Positions 1 to 8,220 of a DNA stretch of 51,706 nt are shown here, in pieces. Positions within the stretch are counted from its first letter, which is position 1, and the number at the start of each line of letters is the position of its first letter. Both the position numbers and the translations under genes were made by a program. A model generated the notes under the pieces. That model was not told where the DNA came from. It saw nothing but the letters and a program-made list of their open reading frames with translations, and made no database searches. The DNA lies in assembly GCA_002493835.1 (NCBI GenBank), contig DLAA01000044.1:1-51706 (forward strand), written 5' to 3'. Origin of the DNA: Lachnospiraceae bacterium UBA7060. Lineage in GTDB: Bacteria; Bacillota; Clostridia; Lachnospirales; Lachnospiraceae.

Positions 1-19
1 CGGCCGGGAAATCCGGCCG
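1..19. terminator. GC-rich hairpin at window edge, probable terminator
   Basis: A perfect 7-bp inverted repeat (CGGCCGG / CCGGCCG) with a 5-nt loop lies 25 nt beyond the stop codon of the minus-strand ABC-F gene. It probably terminates that gene, but any T-run on the minus strand would lie outside the window. On the plus strand it is followed by CCTTTATTT, so it could also serve a gene to the left. Confidence 0.5.
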
Positions 20-43
20 CCTTTATTTACACGCCTATTTTTC

Positions 44-1960
44 TCAAGATAATTTTTCCCATTGTTCATACAAGAGTTCCAATTTTTTTTCAATTTCTTC
101 TTTCTCCAGGTTCAACTCCTGCAGCTTTGCAGCATCCGTACAGATCTCCGGCGAGCTCATAAGAGTATCTATTTCTGCATTTTGTGTTTCCAGTGCCTCG
201 ATCTGTGTTTCGCATTTCTTTAGGTCATTTTCGCGTTTACGCTGTGCCGCCTGTTGTTCCTTTTTCGCCTTCCAGTCCTGCTTTGCAAAAGAGCTGTCCA
301 TACTCTGATCTGCGGAGGCAGATTTCACGGAGGAGGCGTCAATTTTGGCAAGCTGTTCTTCCTTTTTCTCCAGGTAGTAATCATAATTTCCCAAGTAATT
401 GGTCAGTACACGGCGGTTTAAATCGAGGATCCGAGAGGCGGTTCGATTGATAAAATAGCGGTCGTGGGAGACATAGAGCACTGTCCCCGTGTAGGCGTTC
501 AGGGCGTCCTCCAGGATCTCCTTGGATACAATGTCCAGATGGTTGGTAGGTTCATCCAGAATCAGGAAATTTGCCTCTGAGAGCATCAGCTTTGCAAGAG
601 AAAGCCGGCCTCTTTCCCCACCGCTTAATGTGCTGATAGTCTTAAAGACATCTTCTCCTGTAAAGAGGAAGGCGGCGAGCGTATTCCTGATTTCGGTGTT
701 GTTTAGATTAGGATAATCATCTGAAATTTCTTGAAATAACGTTTTTTCTGGGTGGAGCACGTGGTGTTCCTGATCGTAGTAGCCAATTGCCACGTTGGCA
801 CCCAGACGGATGCTGCCCCGATCCGGAGGCAGTAATTCGTTGATGATTTTTAGGATGGTGGTTTTTCCTGTGCCGTTATCACCGATGATGGCTACATGTT
901 CCCCCTTTTTTATTTCAAAAGAGAGATTGTCAAAGAGAGCAAGTGGACCAAAGGATTTGGCGAGCTCTTCCACCGTCAGCACATCATTGCCGCTTGGGAA
1001 TTTGGGTTCCAATTTTAAATGCATATCGTCCCGAACCTGTGTGGGTTTGTCAAGTACTTCGATTTTTTGCAGCATTTTCTCGCGGCTCTCCGCGCGTTTT
1101 ATAGATTTTTCCCGATTAAAAGATTTCAACTTTTCGATTACTGCCTCCTGATGTTTGATTTCCTGCTGCTGTTTCATATAAGCGTTGTAGGCGGCAGCAC
1201 GCAGCTGCTCTTTTCCCGCGGCATAATCAGAATAGTTTCCACTAAAGACAGTGGCAAAACTGTTGTCAAGTTCGATGACTTTGGACGCAATTTTGTCCAA
1301 AAAATAGCGGTCGTGGGAGACAATCAGGACTGCCCCCTTATAGTTTAAAAGATAGGTTTCCAGCCATGCGATGGACTGTAAATCCAGATGGTTAGTGGGT
1401 TCATCCAGAATAATTAAACTGGGCTTTAAAAGGAGAAGCTTTCCCAGGGCAACTCTCGTCTTTTGTCCTCCGGAGAGGGTGGAAACTGGTTTGTCGAAAT
1501 CGTCTTCTGTGAAACCAAGGCCTTTCAGGACACCTGTCAGTTCACTTTTGTAGGTGTAGCCGCCTGCGGTTTCATAGGCGTGGGTCAGGGAAGCATAATT
1601 GTCCATAAGACGCTCCAAATGGTCTCCCGAGGCGGTCTTCATCTGTAATTCTACTGTGTGCATCTGTCTTTCCATATCAAGGATATCTTGTTTGACGAGG
1701 AGAAGCTCTTGGTAAATCGTGTTTTCACCGGACACGGCTTCCTGCTGGGAGAGGTAGCCTATGGTCTTGTCCCGTGCCAGAGTTACCATTCCCTCGTCAG
1801 CAGAGATTTCTCCCATAATAATCCGTAGGAGTGTCGTTTTTCCGGCGCCGTTGATGCCGACGATGGCAGTCTTATCATAGTCTTCTATATGAAAAGATAC
1901 TTTTTGCAGCACGGGAACTTCATTGAAAGATTTGTGAATATTGCTGACGGATAGTATCAT
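44..1960 (-). CDS. ABC-F family ATPase (YdiF/Uup-like)
   Basis: A 638-residue protein with two tandem ABC ATPase domains and no membrane segments, which is the ABC-F layout. The first Walker A (GINGAGKT) is at residues 35-42 and the second (GDNGTGKT) near 360. Each domain has a signature (LSGGQ, LSGGE) followed by LDEPTNHLD. The domains are joined by a charged linker of the kind that reaches into the ribosomal E site. The C-terminal 70 or so residues are a Lys/Glu-rich coiled coil, as in Uup and YdiF. ABC-F proteins act on ribosomes, either as translation factors or as antibiotic-protection proteins; the linker sequence alone does not settle which. The ATG is preceded by a purine-rich GAAAGG/AGGT stretch. 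It is the only minus-strand gene and is divergent from the next gene. Confidence 0.93.
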   Translation of the reverse strand: MILSVSNIHKSFNEVPVLQKVSFHIEDYDKTAIVGINGAGKTTLLRIIMGEISADEGMVTLARDKTIGYLSQQEAVSGENTIYQELLLVKQDILDMERQMHTVELQMKTASGDHLERLMDNYASLTHAYETAGGYTYKSELTGVLKGLGFTEDDFDKPVSTLSGGQKTRVALGKLLLLKPSLIILDEPTNHLDLQSIAWLETYLLNYKGAVLIVSHDRYFLDKIASKVIELDNSFATVFSGNYSDYAAGKEQLRAAAYNAYMKQQQEIKHQEAVIEKLKSFNREKSIKRAESREKMLQKIEVLDKPTQVRDDMHLKLEPKFPSGNDVLTVEELAKSFGPLALFDNLSFEIKKGEHVAIIGDNGTGKTTILKIINELLPPDRGSIRLGANVAIGYYDQEHHVLHPEKTLFQEISDDYPNLNNTEIRNTLAAFLFTGEDVFKTISTLSGGERGRLSLAKLMLSEANFLILDEPTNHLDIVSKEILEDALNAYTGTVLYVSHDRYFINRTASRILDLNRRVLTNYLGNYDYYLEKKEEQLAKIDASSVKSASADQSMDSSFAKQDWKAKKEQQAAQRKRENDLKKCETQIEALETQNAEIDTLMSSPEICTDAAKLQELNLEKEEIEKKLELLYEQWEKLS

Positions 1961-1998
1961 ATCTGTTGTACCTGGCCTTTCTATGTTTTACTTTTGCC

Positions 1999-2022
1999 AA
2001 AATGCCTGCTTTTGGGCATTTT
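1999..2022 (-). promoter_or_regulatory. Hairpin in the leader of the ABC-F gene, possible attenuator
   Basis: A perfect 8-bp inverted repeat (AAAATGCC / GGCATTTT) with an 8-nt loop lies about 40 nt upstream of the ABC-F start. A minus-strand TATAAT (2034 to 2029) sits just before it, so the hairpin would be at the 5' end of the mRNA. Several antibiotic-responsive ABC-F genes are controlled by leader attenuation. Here the U-run is only the four U of the stem, so the role is a guess. Confidence 0.3.
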
Positions 2023-2075
2023 ATATACATTATAACAGTTACAGTTTACAGACTGGAAAGACTTGTGTCAATTGA

Positions 2076-2104
2076 TTGACAGGATTTTGGTGAGGGGGTA
2101 TCAT
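2076..2104 (+). promoter_or_regulatory. Sigma-A type promoter
   Basis: TTGACA at 2076-2081, a 17-nt spacer, then TATCAT at 2099-2104, ending about 26 nt before the start of the coiled-coil protein gene. The nearby TATAAT at 2104-2109 would give a 22-nt spacer and fits less well. Confidence 0.6.
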
Positions 2105-2130
2105 ATAATGAATAGAGAGGTGTGGCGGCG

Positions 2131-2859
2131 ATGGCTAAGACAGATGACAAATTTAAACCGGCGTTGGTGGGGAAAAAGATCCCTATTTTGACGCTTGACA
2201 ATAAATGGCATAAGCTTTTTACACAGTCGGAGTTTACTCCCGAGCTAAAGAGCATGGAAAAGAGCTTAAACGATCTTTTAAAGCGTCAGGCAAGAGTTAA
2301 TACGGAGAGCAAAGAATTAAAGAAGCTGAAAAAAAAGCTGATGGACGAAGTGGTGATTTTAGCTGACGCGATGAACGATCATCCCACCAAGAAGCAGGAC
2401 AAGGAGATGTCAGAGCACAGGCGCCTGATTGAAGAGTGCAATGAAAAGATGGACGCCTGCGAGGAGGAGCTCGTGGAGCTGCCAAGGCAGATTAATCAGC
2501 TCAACAATCAGCTTATGCTTGCCACCATGGATGTGTGTTACCGGAAGCTGCAGCAGAATACAAAGGAACTTTCAGAGATTGAGGAGTGGATTAGCGGAAT
2601 CCGACGGGAACTCAAGAAAAAGGTGGTGCGCAAGCAGGAGAAGGAGGCTGTGATCAATAGGCTTTATTCCTACATGCATGATATTTTTGGTGCGGAAGTG
2701 ATTGAGCTTTTTGATATGGAATATGATCCAGAGGAGAAATACCGCAGAAAAGAAACAGAGGCGCAGGCGGTAAACCCACAGCAGACAGAAACGCAGGAAA
2801 AAGCAGAACAGACGGAGCGGACCAAAATGGATAATGAAATTGTAAACGGGAATACATAG
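2131..2859 (+). CDS. Coiled-coil protein of unknown function
   Basis: A 242-residue soluble protein with no signal peptide or membrane segment. Residues 35 to 180 are rich in Lys, Glu and Leu in heptad-like spacing (for example KELKKLKKKL), predicting long coiled coils. The last 40 residues are Gln/Glu/Thr-rich and probably disordered. I recognise no enzyme motif. The start chosen is ATG 2131, placed 10 nt after AGAGAGG. An in-frame GTG at 2122 would follow that motif by only 1 nt, so it is less likely. It has its own promoter and precedes alr by 76 nt. Function unknown. Confidence 0.8.
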   Translation: MAKTDDKFKPALVGKKIPILTLDNKWHKLFTQSEFTPELKSMEKSLNDLLKRQARVNTESKELKKLKKKLMDEVVILADAMNDHPTKKQDKEMSEHRRLIEECNEKMDACEEELVELPRQINQLNNQLMLATMDVCYRKLQQNTKELSEIEEWISGIRRELKKKVVRKQEKEAVINRLYSYMHDIFGAEVIELFDMEYDPEEKYRRKETEAQAVNPQQTETQEKAEQTERTKMDNEIVNGNT

Positions 2860-2890
2860 ACGCCGGAGTCTTAGGGCTTTGGCGTTTTAT
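2860..2890 (+). terminator. Weak terminator-like hairpin before alr
   Basis: ACGCC / GGCGT arms, extended by several wobble pairs, are followed by TTTTAT directly after the stop codon of the upstream gene. The stem is short, so termination may be partial and alr may be read through. Confidence 0.4.
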
Positions 2891-2935
2891 CGCGTTTTTG
2901 CGGGATTTGTATATTATAAATAAGGGGAGAGAAAA

Positions 2936-4117
2936 ATGCTGGATAATTACCAGAGAGTATATGCAGCTGTAGATCTCACAGCGGTGCGTTATAATATAGA
3001 GCGGATGCATGGGAACCTGAAGCCACAAACAGGGATGCTGGGCGTGATCAAGACAGACGGTTATGGTCATGGAGCTGTGCCAATCGGCAGGGAACTGGAG
3101 ACAATTCCCTATGTATCAGGCTATGCGGTGGCAACGGCGGAGGAGGCTTTTATTCTGCGGCGGGCCGGTCTGAAAAAAATGATATTGATACTGGGCTATA
3201 CTTTTCCTTATAGTTACGAAGAATTGGTTTTGCAAGATATCCGCCTGGCAGTTTTCAGGCGGGATATGTTGGAAACACTTGACGCTTGCGCAGAGAGGCT
3301 TGGAAAGAAAGCTAAGGTACATGTGAAGGTGGACACGGGGATGTCCCGGATTGGTGTCAGACCAAACGACGAGGGACTTTCTTTCATGGAGTGGATGGCT
3401 GACCTTAAAAATATTGAGGTGGAAGGAATCTTTACCCACTTTGCAAGAGCGGATGAAAAGGATAAGGGGACGACTCTTGAGCAGCTTCAGATATTTAACA
3501 AGTTTGTGGAGAAGGCAGCACAGCGGATGAGAAAGAAGATTCCTCTTATACACTGCTCCAACAGCGCGGGGATTCTTACTCTGCCGGAAGCGAATCTTTC
3601 CCTGGTTCGTGCGGGCATTACGCTCTACGGTCTTTCGCCATCCGCGGAGGTGCCCAAAGAGCTTCTTTCTCTGCGGCCGGTTCTTTCTTTGAAAAGCCAT
3701 CTAGTTTTTGTGAAAGAAATTTCAGAGGGAACACCTGTCAGCTACGGCGGCACTTATGTAGCGAAAGAACGGATGCGGATTGCCACCGTGCCTGTGGGCT
3801 ATGGGGACGGTTATCCAAGAAGCCTGTCAAACAAAGGATATGTGCTCATCCGGGGAAAGAGAGCCTCTATTTTGGGAAGAGTCTGCATGGATCAGTTTAT
3901 GGTGGATGTCTCAGCTATTCCAGAGGCGTTGGAAGGTGATGAGGTAACGTTGATCGGCGTGGATGGTCAGGAGGAAATTTCTATGGAGATTTTAGGGACG
4001 CTTTCCGGCAGATTTAACTATGAGCTGGCATGTGATCTTGGAAAACGGATTCCCCGAGTTTACCTGAAAAATGGTGAAATAGTCAGCACGAAGGATTATT
4101 ATGGTGATTGTGTTTAG
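2936..4117 (+). CDS. alr: Alanine racemase
   Basis: A 393-residue fold-type III PLP enzyme that interconverts L- and D-alanine for peptidoglycan. The PLP lysine is K39 in VIKTDGYGHG. The second catalytic base, a tyrosine, lies in the PVSYGGTY motif near residue 264. The C-terminal domain has the family VPVGYGDGYPR and GRVCMDQFMVDV motifs. Length is typical. AAGGGGAGAG lies just upstream of the ATG. mazF follows 106 nt downstream, an arrangement familiar in Firmicutes where alr precedes the ndoAI-ndoA toxin-antitoxin pair. Confidence 0.96.
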   Translation: MLDNYQRVYAAVDLTAVRYNIERMHGNLKPQTGMLGVIKTDGYGHGAVPIGRELETIPYVSGYAVATAEEAFILRRAGLKKMILILGYTFPYSYEELVLQDIRLAVFRRDMLETLDACAERLGKKAKVHVKVDTGMSRIGVRPNDEGLSFMEWMADLKNIEVEGIFTHFARADEKDKGTTLEQLQIFNKFVEKAAQRMRKKIPLIHCSNSAGILTLPEANLSLVRAGITLYGLSPSAEVPKELLSLRPVLSLKSHLVFVKEISEGTPVSYGGTYVAKERMRIATVPVGYGDGYPRSLSNKGYVLIRGKRASILGRVCMDQFMVDVSAIPEALEGDEVTLIGVDGQEEISMEILGTLSGRFNYELACDLGKRIPRVYLKNGEIVSTKDYYGDCV

Positions 4118-4223
4118 GCGCATAAAATAATCATTACTGTATACGAACGAAAAAGATCGGCAATACTATTGTCGAATCCGGAAAACAGCCGGAAAAAAGA
4201 AATGTCAAAGGAAGTGTAGGGTA

Positions 4224-4565
4224 ATGAGAAGAGGAGATATTTATTATGCGGATTTGCGGCCGGTAGTGGGGTCGGAGCAGGGCGGTGTGCGCCCGGTGCT
4301 CATCATACAGAACGATGTGGGAAATAGGCACAGTCCCACAGTGATTTGTGCGGCCATCACATCAAAGATGAACAAGGCAAAGCTGCCCACGCATATAGAG
4401 CTGAGCGCAGGCAGATATGATATGGTGAAGGATTCCGTCATCCTTTTGGAGCAGCTGCGTACAATTGATAAGCAGCGCTTAAAGGACCGAGTCTGTCATC
4501 TGGATCCGGACATTATGCGGGCGGTGAACCGCGGCTTGATGATAAGTCTGGAACTTGGTACATAG
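4224..4565 (+). CDS. MazF/PemK-family endoribonuclease toxin
   Basis: A 113-residue protein with the MazF (NdoA/EndoA) fold: RRGDIYYADLRPVVGSEQGG at the N-terminus, then RPVLIIQND and ICAAITSK, with the conserved Arg near residue 24 and the Ser/Thr of the AITSK strand. Family members cut mRNA at short sequence motifs and are normally held by a MazE/NdoAI antitoxin. No antitoxin ORF is visible: the 106 nt after alr hold only a 5-codon ORF. The toxin may therefore rely on an antitoxin encoded elsewhere, or have become a housekeeping RNase. The ATG follows GTAGGG closely. Confidence 0.92.
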   Translation: MRRGDIYYADLRPVVGSEQGGVRPVLIIQNDVGNRHSPTVICAAITSKMNKAKLPTHIELSAGRYDMVKDSVILLEQLRTIDKQRLKDRVCHLDPDIMRAVNRGLMISLELGT

Positions 4566-4580
4566 GATGAGACAGCGGAT

Positions 4581-4609
4581 TTGACACGCAGGATAATAAT
4601 TGATATGAT
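4581..4609 (+). promoter_or_regulatory. Sigma-A type promoter of the CNNM/CBS gene
   Basis: TTGACA at 4581-4586, 17-nt spacer, TATGAT at 4604-4609. A perfect 8-bp hairpin (AGGATTTC / GAAATCCT, 4618-4641) follows at the expected start of the transcript, so the mRNA would have a structured 5' end. Confidence 0.65.
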
Positions 4610-4675
4610 AATAAACTAGGATTTCACAAATCAGAAATCCTGTCGGAAGAAAAGATGAGGAGAGGAACAGTTTAT

Positions 4676-6067
4676 ATGGAAGACGGAGGTTCGGGCAGTA
4701 GCGGCATCTTGTGGTTTGTACTTATGCTTGTTCTGGAGATGTTTTTTTACGGCTTCAGTGCGGCGATGCAGAATTACAAGGGGACAGACAGAGAAGAGGG
4801 CGGTACAGGCGGTGAGGAACCCGAAGTACAGACGGCCAGGCAGAAAAAAAAGCAGGAGCGGCTTGCTTATATGATGGATAAACACGCGGCTTACGCAACG
4901 GCAACACAGCTTGGCGTGGTGACAATCAATCTGCTTTTGGGTGCGTTTATTTTGTACCGGCTGAACAGTTATTTTTCTTTTCTAGTTTCGGACCAGGTAA
5001 GGATCCGGTTTGGGGTGCTTCCCGGATGGGAGCTGCGCCTTCTGGCAGCGGTGGTATCTATTTTTGTTACGATCTTTTTGCTGTACATAATTATGACACT
5101 GGGTGTCATGGTCCCGAAGAAAGCGGCGGTGAAGCACCCAGAGCAATGGATACACGCTTTTGTGACGCCATTCTACTATTATGTGCGAATCATGTCACCC
5201 TTCAGTAGTCTGGTTTTTGTCACTTCAAAGCTGGTGCTGCATCTGTTTGGCGTGAGGGACGCGGATGACAAGGAGGACGTGACGGAGGAGGAGATCCTCT
5301 CTATGGTGAGTGTGGGCCACGAACAGGGGATTCTCCATGCAAGCGAGGCGGAAATGATCACTAATATCTTTGAGTATGGCGACAAGGAAGCCAAAGATAT
5401 TATGATCAACAGGAATAATATGGTCGGCATAGACTGTACGATGACTTTGCAGGAGGCAGCTGCTTTTATTGTGGGGGCGCACAACAGCCGGTTTCCGGTT
5501 TATGATGAGACCATAGATCATATCATCGGTATTTTGCATCTGAAGGACGTGATGCGCATGCAGATGAATGAAAAGATGCGCAATCGTCCCATCGGAAAGA
5601 TAAGAGGTCTTTTGAGGGAGCCGCGCTTTATCACCGAGGGGCGTAAGATCAACGACCTTTTTCAAGTGATGCAGAAGGAAAAGATACAGATGGTCATTGT
5701 CATCGACGAGTATGGACAGACAGCAGGACTTGTGGCGCTGGAGGATATTTTGGAGGAGATCGTCGGCAATATACAGGACGAGTATGACGAAGAGGCCACT
5801 TATATCAGGGAAAGCGGTGTGGGCAGTTACGTAATTCAGGGTATGATGCCTTTGGAGGAGCTGTCAGAAAAGCTGCAGGTTTCCTTTGAAGATGAACCTT
5901 TTGATACGGTAAACGGTTTTGTGATTTCCAGGCTGGAGCATATCCCCGAGAAGGGAGAGGATTTTGAATTTTCCTACGGAGGATATACGTTCCGAATTAT
6001 GGAGGTAAAGGATCATATGATCCAGACTGTGTCAGCAAAACAGGAAAAGACAAAGGAAGAAATCTAA
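4676..6067 (+). CDS. CNNM/CBS/CorC-domain membrane protein (HlyC/CorC family)
   Basis: A 463-residue protein in three parts. Residues 1-190 form a CNNM (DUF21) membrane domain with three to four helices. About residues 235-360 hold a pair of CBS domains, which bind adenine nucleotides. The last 80 residues are a CorC/HlyC domain (GMMPLEELSEKL, DTVNGFVISRLEHIPEKGE). Bacterial homologues are linked to Mg2+ or Co2+ efflux, although many are still called hemolysins. The start chosen is ATG 4676, 10 nt after AGGAGAGG. An in-frame ATG at 4655 lacks a good site. The gene has its own promoter. Confidence 0.88.
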   Translation: MEDGGSGSSGILWFVLMLVLEMFFYGFSAAMQNYKGTDREEGGTGGEEPEVQTARQKKKQERLAYMMDKHAAYATATQLGVVTINLLLGAFILYRLNSYFSFLVSDQVRIRFGVLPGWELRLLAAVVSIFVTIFLLYIIMTLGVMVPKKAAVKHPEQWIHAFVTPFYYYVRIMSPFSSLVFVTSKLVLHLFGVRDADDKEDVTEEEILSMVSVGHEQGILHASEAEMITNIFEYGDKEAKDIMINRNNMVGIDCTMTLQEAAAFIVGAHNSRFPVYDETIDHIIGILHLKDVMRMQMNEKMRNRPIGKIRGLLREPRFITEGRKINDLFQVMQKEKIQMVIVIDEYGQTAGLVALEDILEEIVGNIQDEYDEEATYIRESGVGSYVIQGMMPLEELSEKLQVSFEDEPFDTVNGFVISRLEHIPEKGEDFEFSYGGYTFRIMEVKDHMIQTVSAKQEKTKEEI

Positions 6068-6090
6068 TCCGCTTTCGAGGTGGATTTGTT
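6066..6090 (+). terminator. Weak hairpin after the CNNM/CBS gene
   Basis: AATCCGC / GTGGATT arms (one G-U pair) with a short loop, then TGTT. It overlaps the stop codon of the CNNM gene. The U-run is poor, so read-through into yebC is likely. Confidence 0.3.
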
Positions 6091-6134
6091 ATAGAGTGAA
6101 AGAAAATACTGTAGTTGAGAAAGGATGGAGAGAA

Positions 6135-6872
6135 ATGTCAGGACATTCAAAGTTTGCGAATATCAAGCACAAAAAAGAAAAAAATGACGCGGCAAAGGGT
6201 AAAATATTCACCATTATCGGCAGGGAGATTGCGGTAGCGGTGAAGGAAGGCGGGCCGGACCCCGCAAATAACTTTAAGCTGGCCCAGGTTATTGCCAAGG
6301 CGAAAGCCAATAATATGCCAAATGATACAATTGACAGAGGGATCAAGAAAGCGGCTGGTGAGGGTGGTAACGTAGATTATAAATATGTGACTTACGAGGG
6401 CTACGGTCCAAGTGGTGTGGCCATCATTGTGGATGCTTTGACGGACAATACCAACCGCACGGCCGCTAATGTCAGAAGTGCTTTCACTAAGGGAAACGGC
6501 AGCATTGGAACCCAGGGCTGCGTCTCCTTTATGTTTGACAAGAAAGGTCTGATCATCGTGGATAAGGAAGAGTGCGAGCTGGATGCAGATGATCTGATGA
6601 TGACAGCGCTTGACGCGGGTGCGGAGGATTTCTCTGAGGAGGAGGACAGTTACGAGATTTATACGGAACCGGATCAGTGGAGTGAGGTGGACGCTGCTTT
6701 GAAGGAGGCGGGGATCACACCGGTATCTTCGGAGGTGACCATGATTCCACAGACTTGGGTGGAACTCACCGATGAGGGTGCAGTCAAGAATCTGCAAAAG
6801 ACGCTGGATCTGCTGGAGGAGGATGACGACGTGCAGGCAGTTTATCATAACTGGGATGAGAGTGAGAAGTAA
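6135..6872 (+). CDS. YebC/PmpR family protein (TACO1-like)
   Basis: A 245-residue protein starting MSGHSKFANIKHKKEKNDAA, the near-invariant N-terminus of the YebC family, so ATG 6135 is chosen over an upstream in-frame start at 6096. Length matches the family norm of 240-250. Family members were described as transcriptional regulators. YebC and mitochondrial TACO1 have also been shown to help ribosomes through difficult stretches such as polyproline. Other conserved stretches are NNMPNDTIDRGIKKA and YEGYGPSGVAIIVD. It sits 68 nt after the CNNM/CBS gene and 38 nt before metY. Confidence 0.94.
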   Translation: MSGHSKFANIKHKKEKNDAAKGKIFTIIGREIAVAVKEGGPDPANNFKLAQVIAKAKANNMPNDTIDRGIKKAAGEGGNVDYKYVTYEGYGPSGVAIIVDALTDNTNRTAANVRSAFTKGNGSIGTQGCVSFMFDKKGLIIVDKEECELDADDLMMTALDAGAEDFSEEEDSYEIYTEPDQWSEVDAALKEAGITPVSSEVTMIPQTWVELTDEGAVKNLQKTLDLLEEDDDVQAVYHNWDESEK

Positions 6873-6910
6873 TTCTAAAACGGCATTCTCCGCATGGAAG
6901 GAGAGACAAG

Positions 6911-8191
6911 ATGAATGCATATAAAAAAGAAACAATCTGTATACAGTCGGGATGGAAGCCGAAGAATGGGGAGCCCCGGGTGCTTCCGATTTATCAGAGT
7001 ACGACTTTTAAGTATGACGATTCCGAGCAGATGGGACGACTCTTTGATTTAGAGGAGAGCGGTTATTTTTATTCCAGACTGCAGAATCCGACAAATGACT
7101 GTGTGGCAGCGAAGATCTGCGAGTTGGAAGGTGGTGTTGCGGCTATGCTCACTTCTTCCGGGCAGGCGGCAAATCACTATGCGGTATTTAATATCTGTGA
7201 GGCAGGAGATCACGTGGTGATGAGCTCTACCGTTTATGGCGGCAGCTTCAATTTGATCACCTGCACTATGAAGAAGATGGGAATTTCCTGTACGGTGGTG
7301 GATCCCGATGCCCCCGCAGAGGAAATAGAAAAGGCATTTCAGGAAAATACCAAATGCGTATTTGCAGAAACCATCGCGAATCCGGCTCTTGTAGTGCTTG
7401 ATATTGAAAAATTTGCTTCTCTGGCACATGCGCATCAGGTACCGCTTATTGTAGACAATACCTTTGCAACTCCGATCAACTGCAATCCTTTTGCCTGGGG
7501 GGCGGATATCGTCACTCACTCTACCACGAAGTACATGGACGGACATGCTATGGCGGTGGGCGGCTGTATTGTAGATTCCGGCAATTTTGACTGGGCAGCG
7601 TATCCGGATAAGTTTCCTGGGCTGTGCACGCCGGATGAATCCTATCACGGAATTGTATATACGGAAAAATTTGGCAAGGGAGCCTATATCACCAAGGCTA
7701 CCAGCCAGCTAATGCGGGATCTGGGTTCTATTCAGTCACCGCAGAATGCCTTTTTACTCAATGTGGGACTTGAGACGCTGCCGCTTCGGATGGAGAGACA
7801 CTGCTATAATGCGCAGAAATGTGCAGAGTATCTGGAAAAGCATGAGAAGGTGGCGTGGGTAAATTATCCAGGTCTTCCCGGTAATAAATATCATGAACTG
7901 GCGCAGAAATATATGCCGAAGGGTACCTGCGGCGTGATTTCTTTCGGTGTAAAGGGCGGCAGGGAAGCAGCGGCGAAGATGATGGAGCATTTAAAGCTTG
8001 CTGCTGTGGTGACGCATGTGGCGGATGCCAGAACGAGTGTCCTGCATCCAGCCAGTCATACCCATAGACAGATGAATGATGAGCAGCTGAAGGAGGCGGG
8101 GGTTGCCCCTGATCTGATCAGACTGTCTGTAGGAATCGAACATATCGATGATATTATTGCGGATCTTGATCAGGCGCTTTCAGAGATTTAA
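6911..8191 (+). CDS. metY: O-acetylhomoserine sulfhydrylase (Cys/Met metabolism PLP enzyme)
   Basis: A 426-residue PLP enzyme of the cystathionine gamma-synthase superfamily. The Schiff-base lysine is K207 in HSTTKYMDGH, and the cofactor-contact motifs YSRLQNPT and SSGQAANH are present. Length and the CGVISFGVKGG C-terminal motif fit the O-acetylhomoserine aminocarboxypropyltransferase branch, which makes homocysteine from O-acetylhomoserine and sulfide. Methionine gamma-lyase is the main alternative from sequence alone. GGAAGGAGAG precedes the ATG. Homocysteine from this enzyme would feed MetH at 38.6 kb. Confidence 0.88.
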   Translation: MNAYKKETICIQSGWKPKNGEPRVLPIYQSTTFKYDDSEQMGRLFDLEESGYFYSRLQNPTNDCVAAKICELEGGVAAMLTSSGQAANHYAVFNICEAGDHVVMSSTVYGGSFNLITCTMKKMGISCTVVDPDAPAEEIEKAFQENTKCVFAETIANPALVVLDIEKFASLAHAHQVPLIVDNTFATPINCNPFAWGADIVTHSTTKYMDGHAMAVGGCIVDSGNFDWAAYPDKFPGLCTPDESYHGIVYTEKFGKGAYITKATSQLMRDLGSIQSPQNAFLLNVGLETLPLRMERHCYNAQKCAEYLEKHEKVAWVNYPGLPGNKYHELAQKYMPKGTCGVISFGVKGGREAAAKMMEHLKLAAVVTHVADARTSVLHPASHTHRQMNDEQLKEAGVAPDLIRLSVGIEHIDDIIADLDQALSEI

Positions 8192-8220
8192 AGGAAGCAT
8201 CTAAAGAGAAGGAAAGAATT

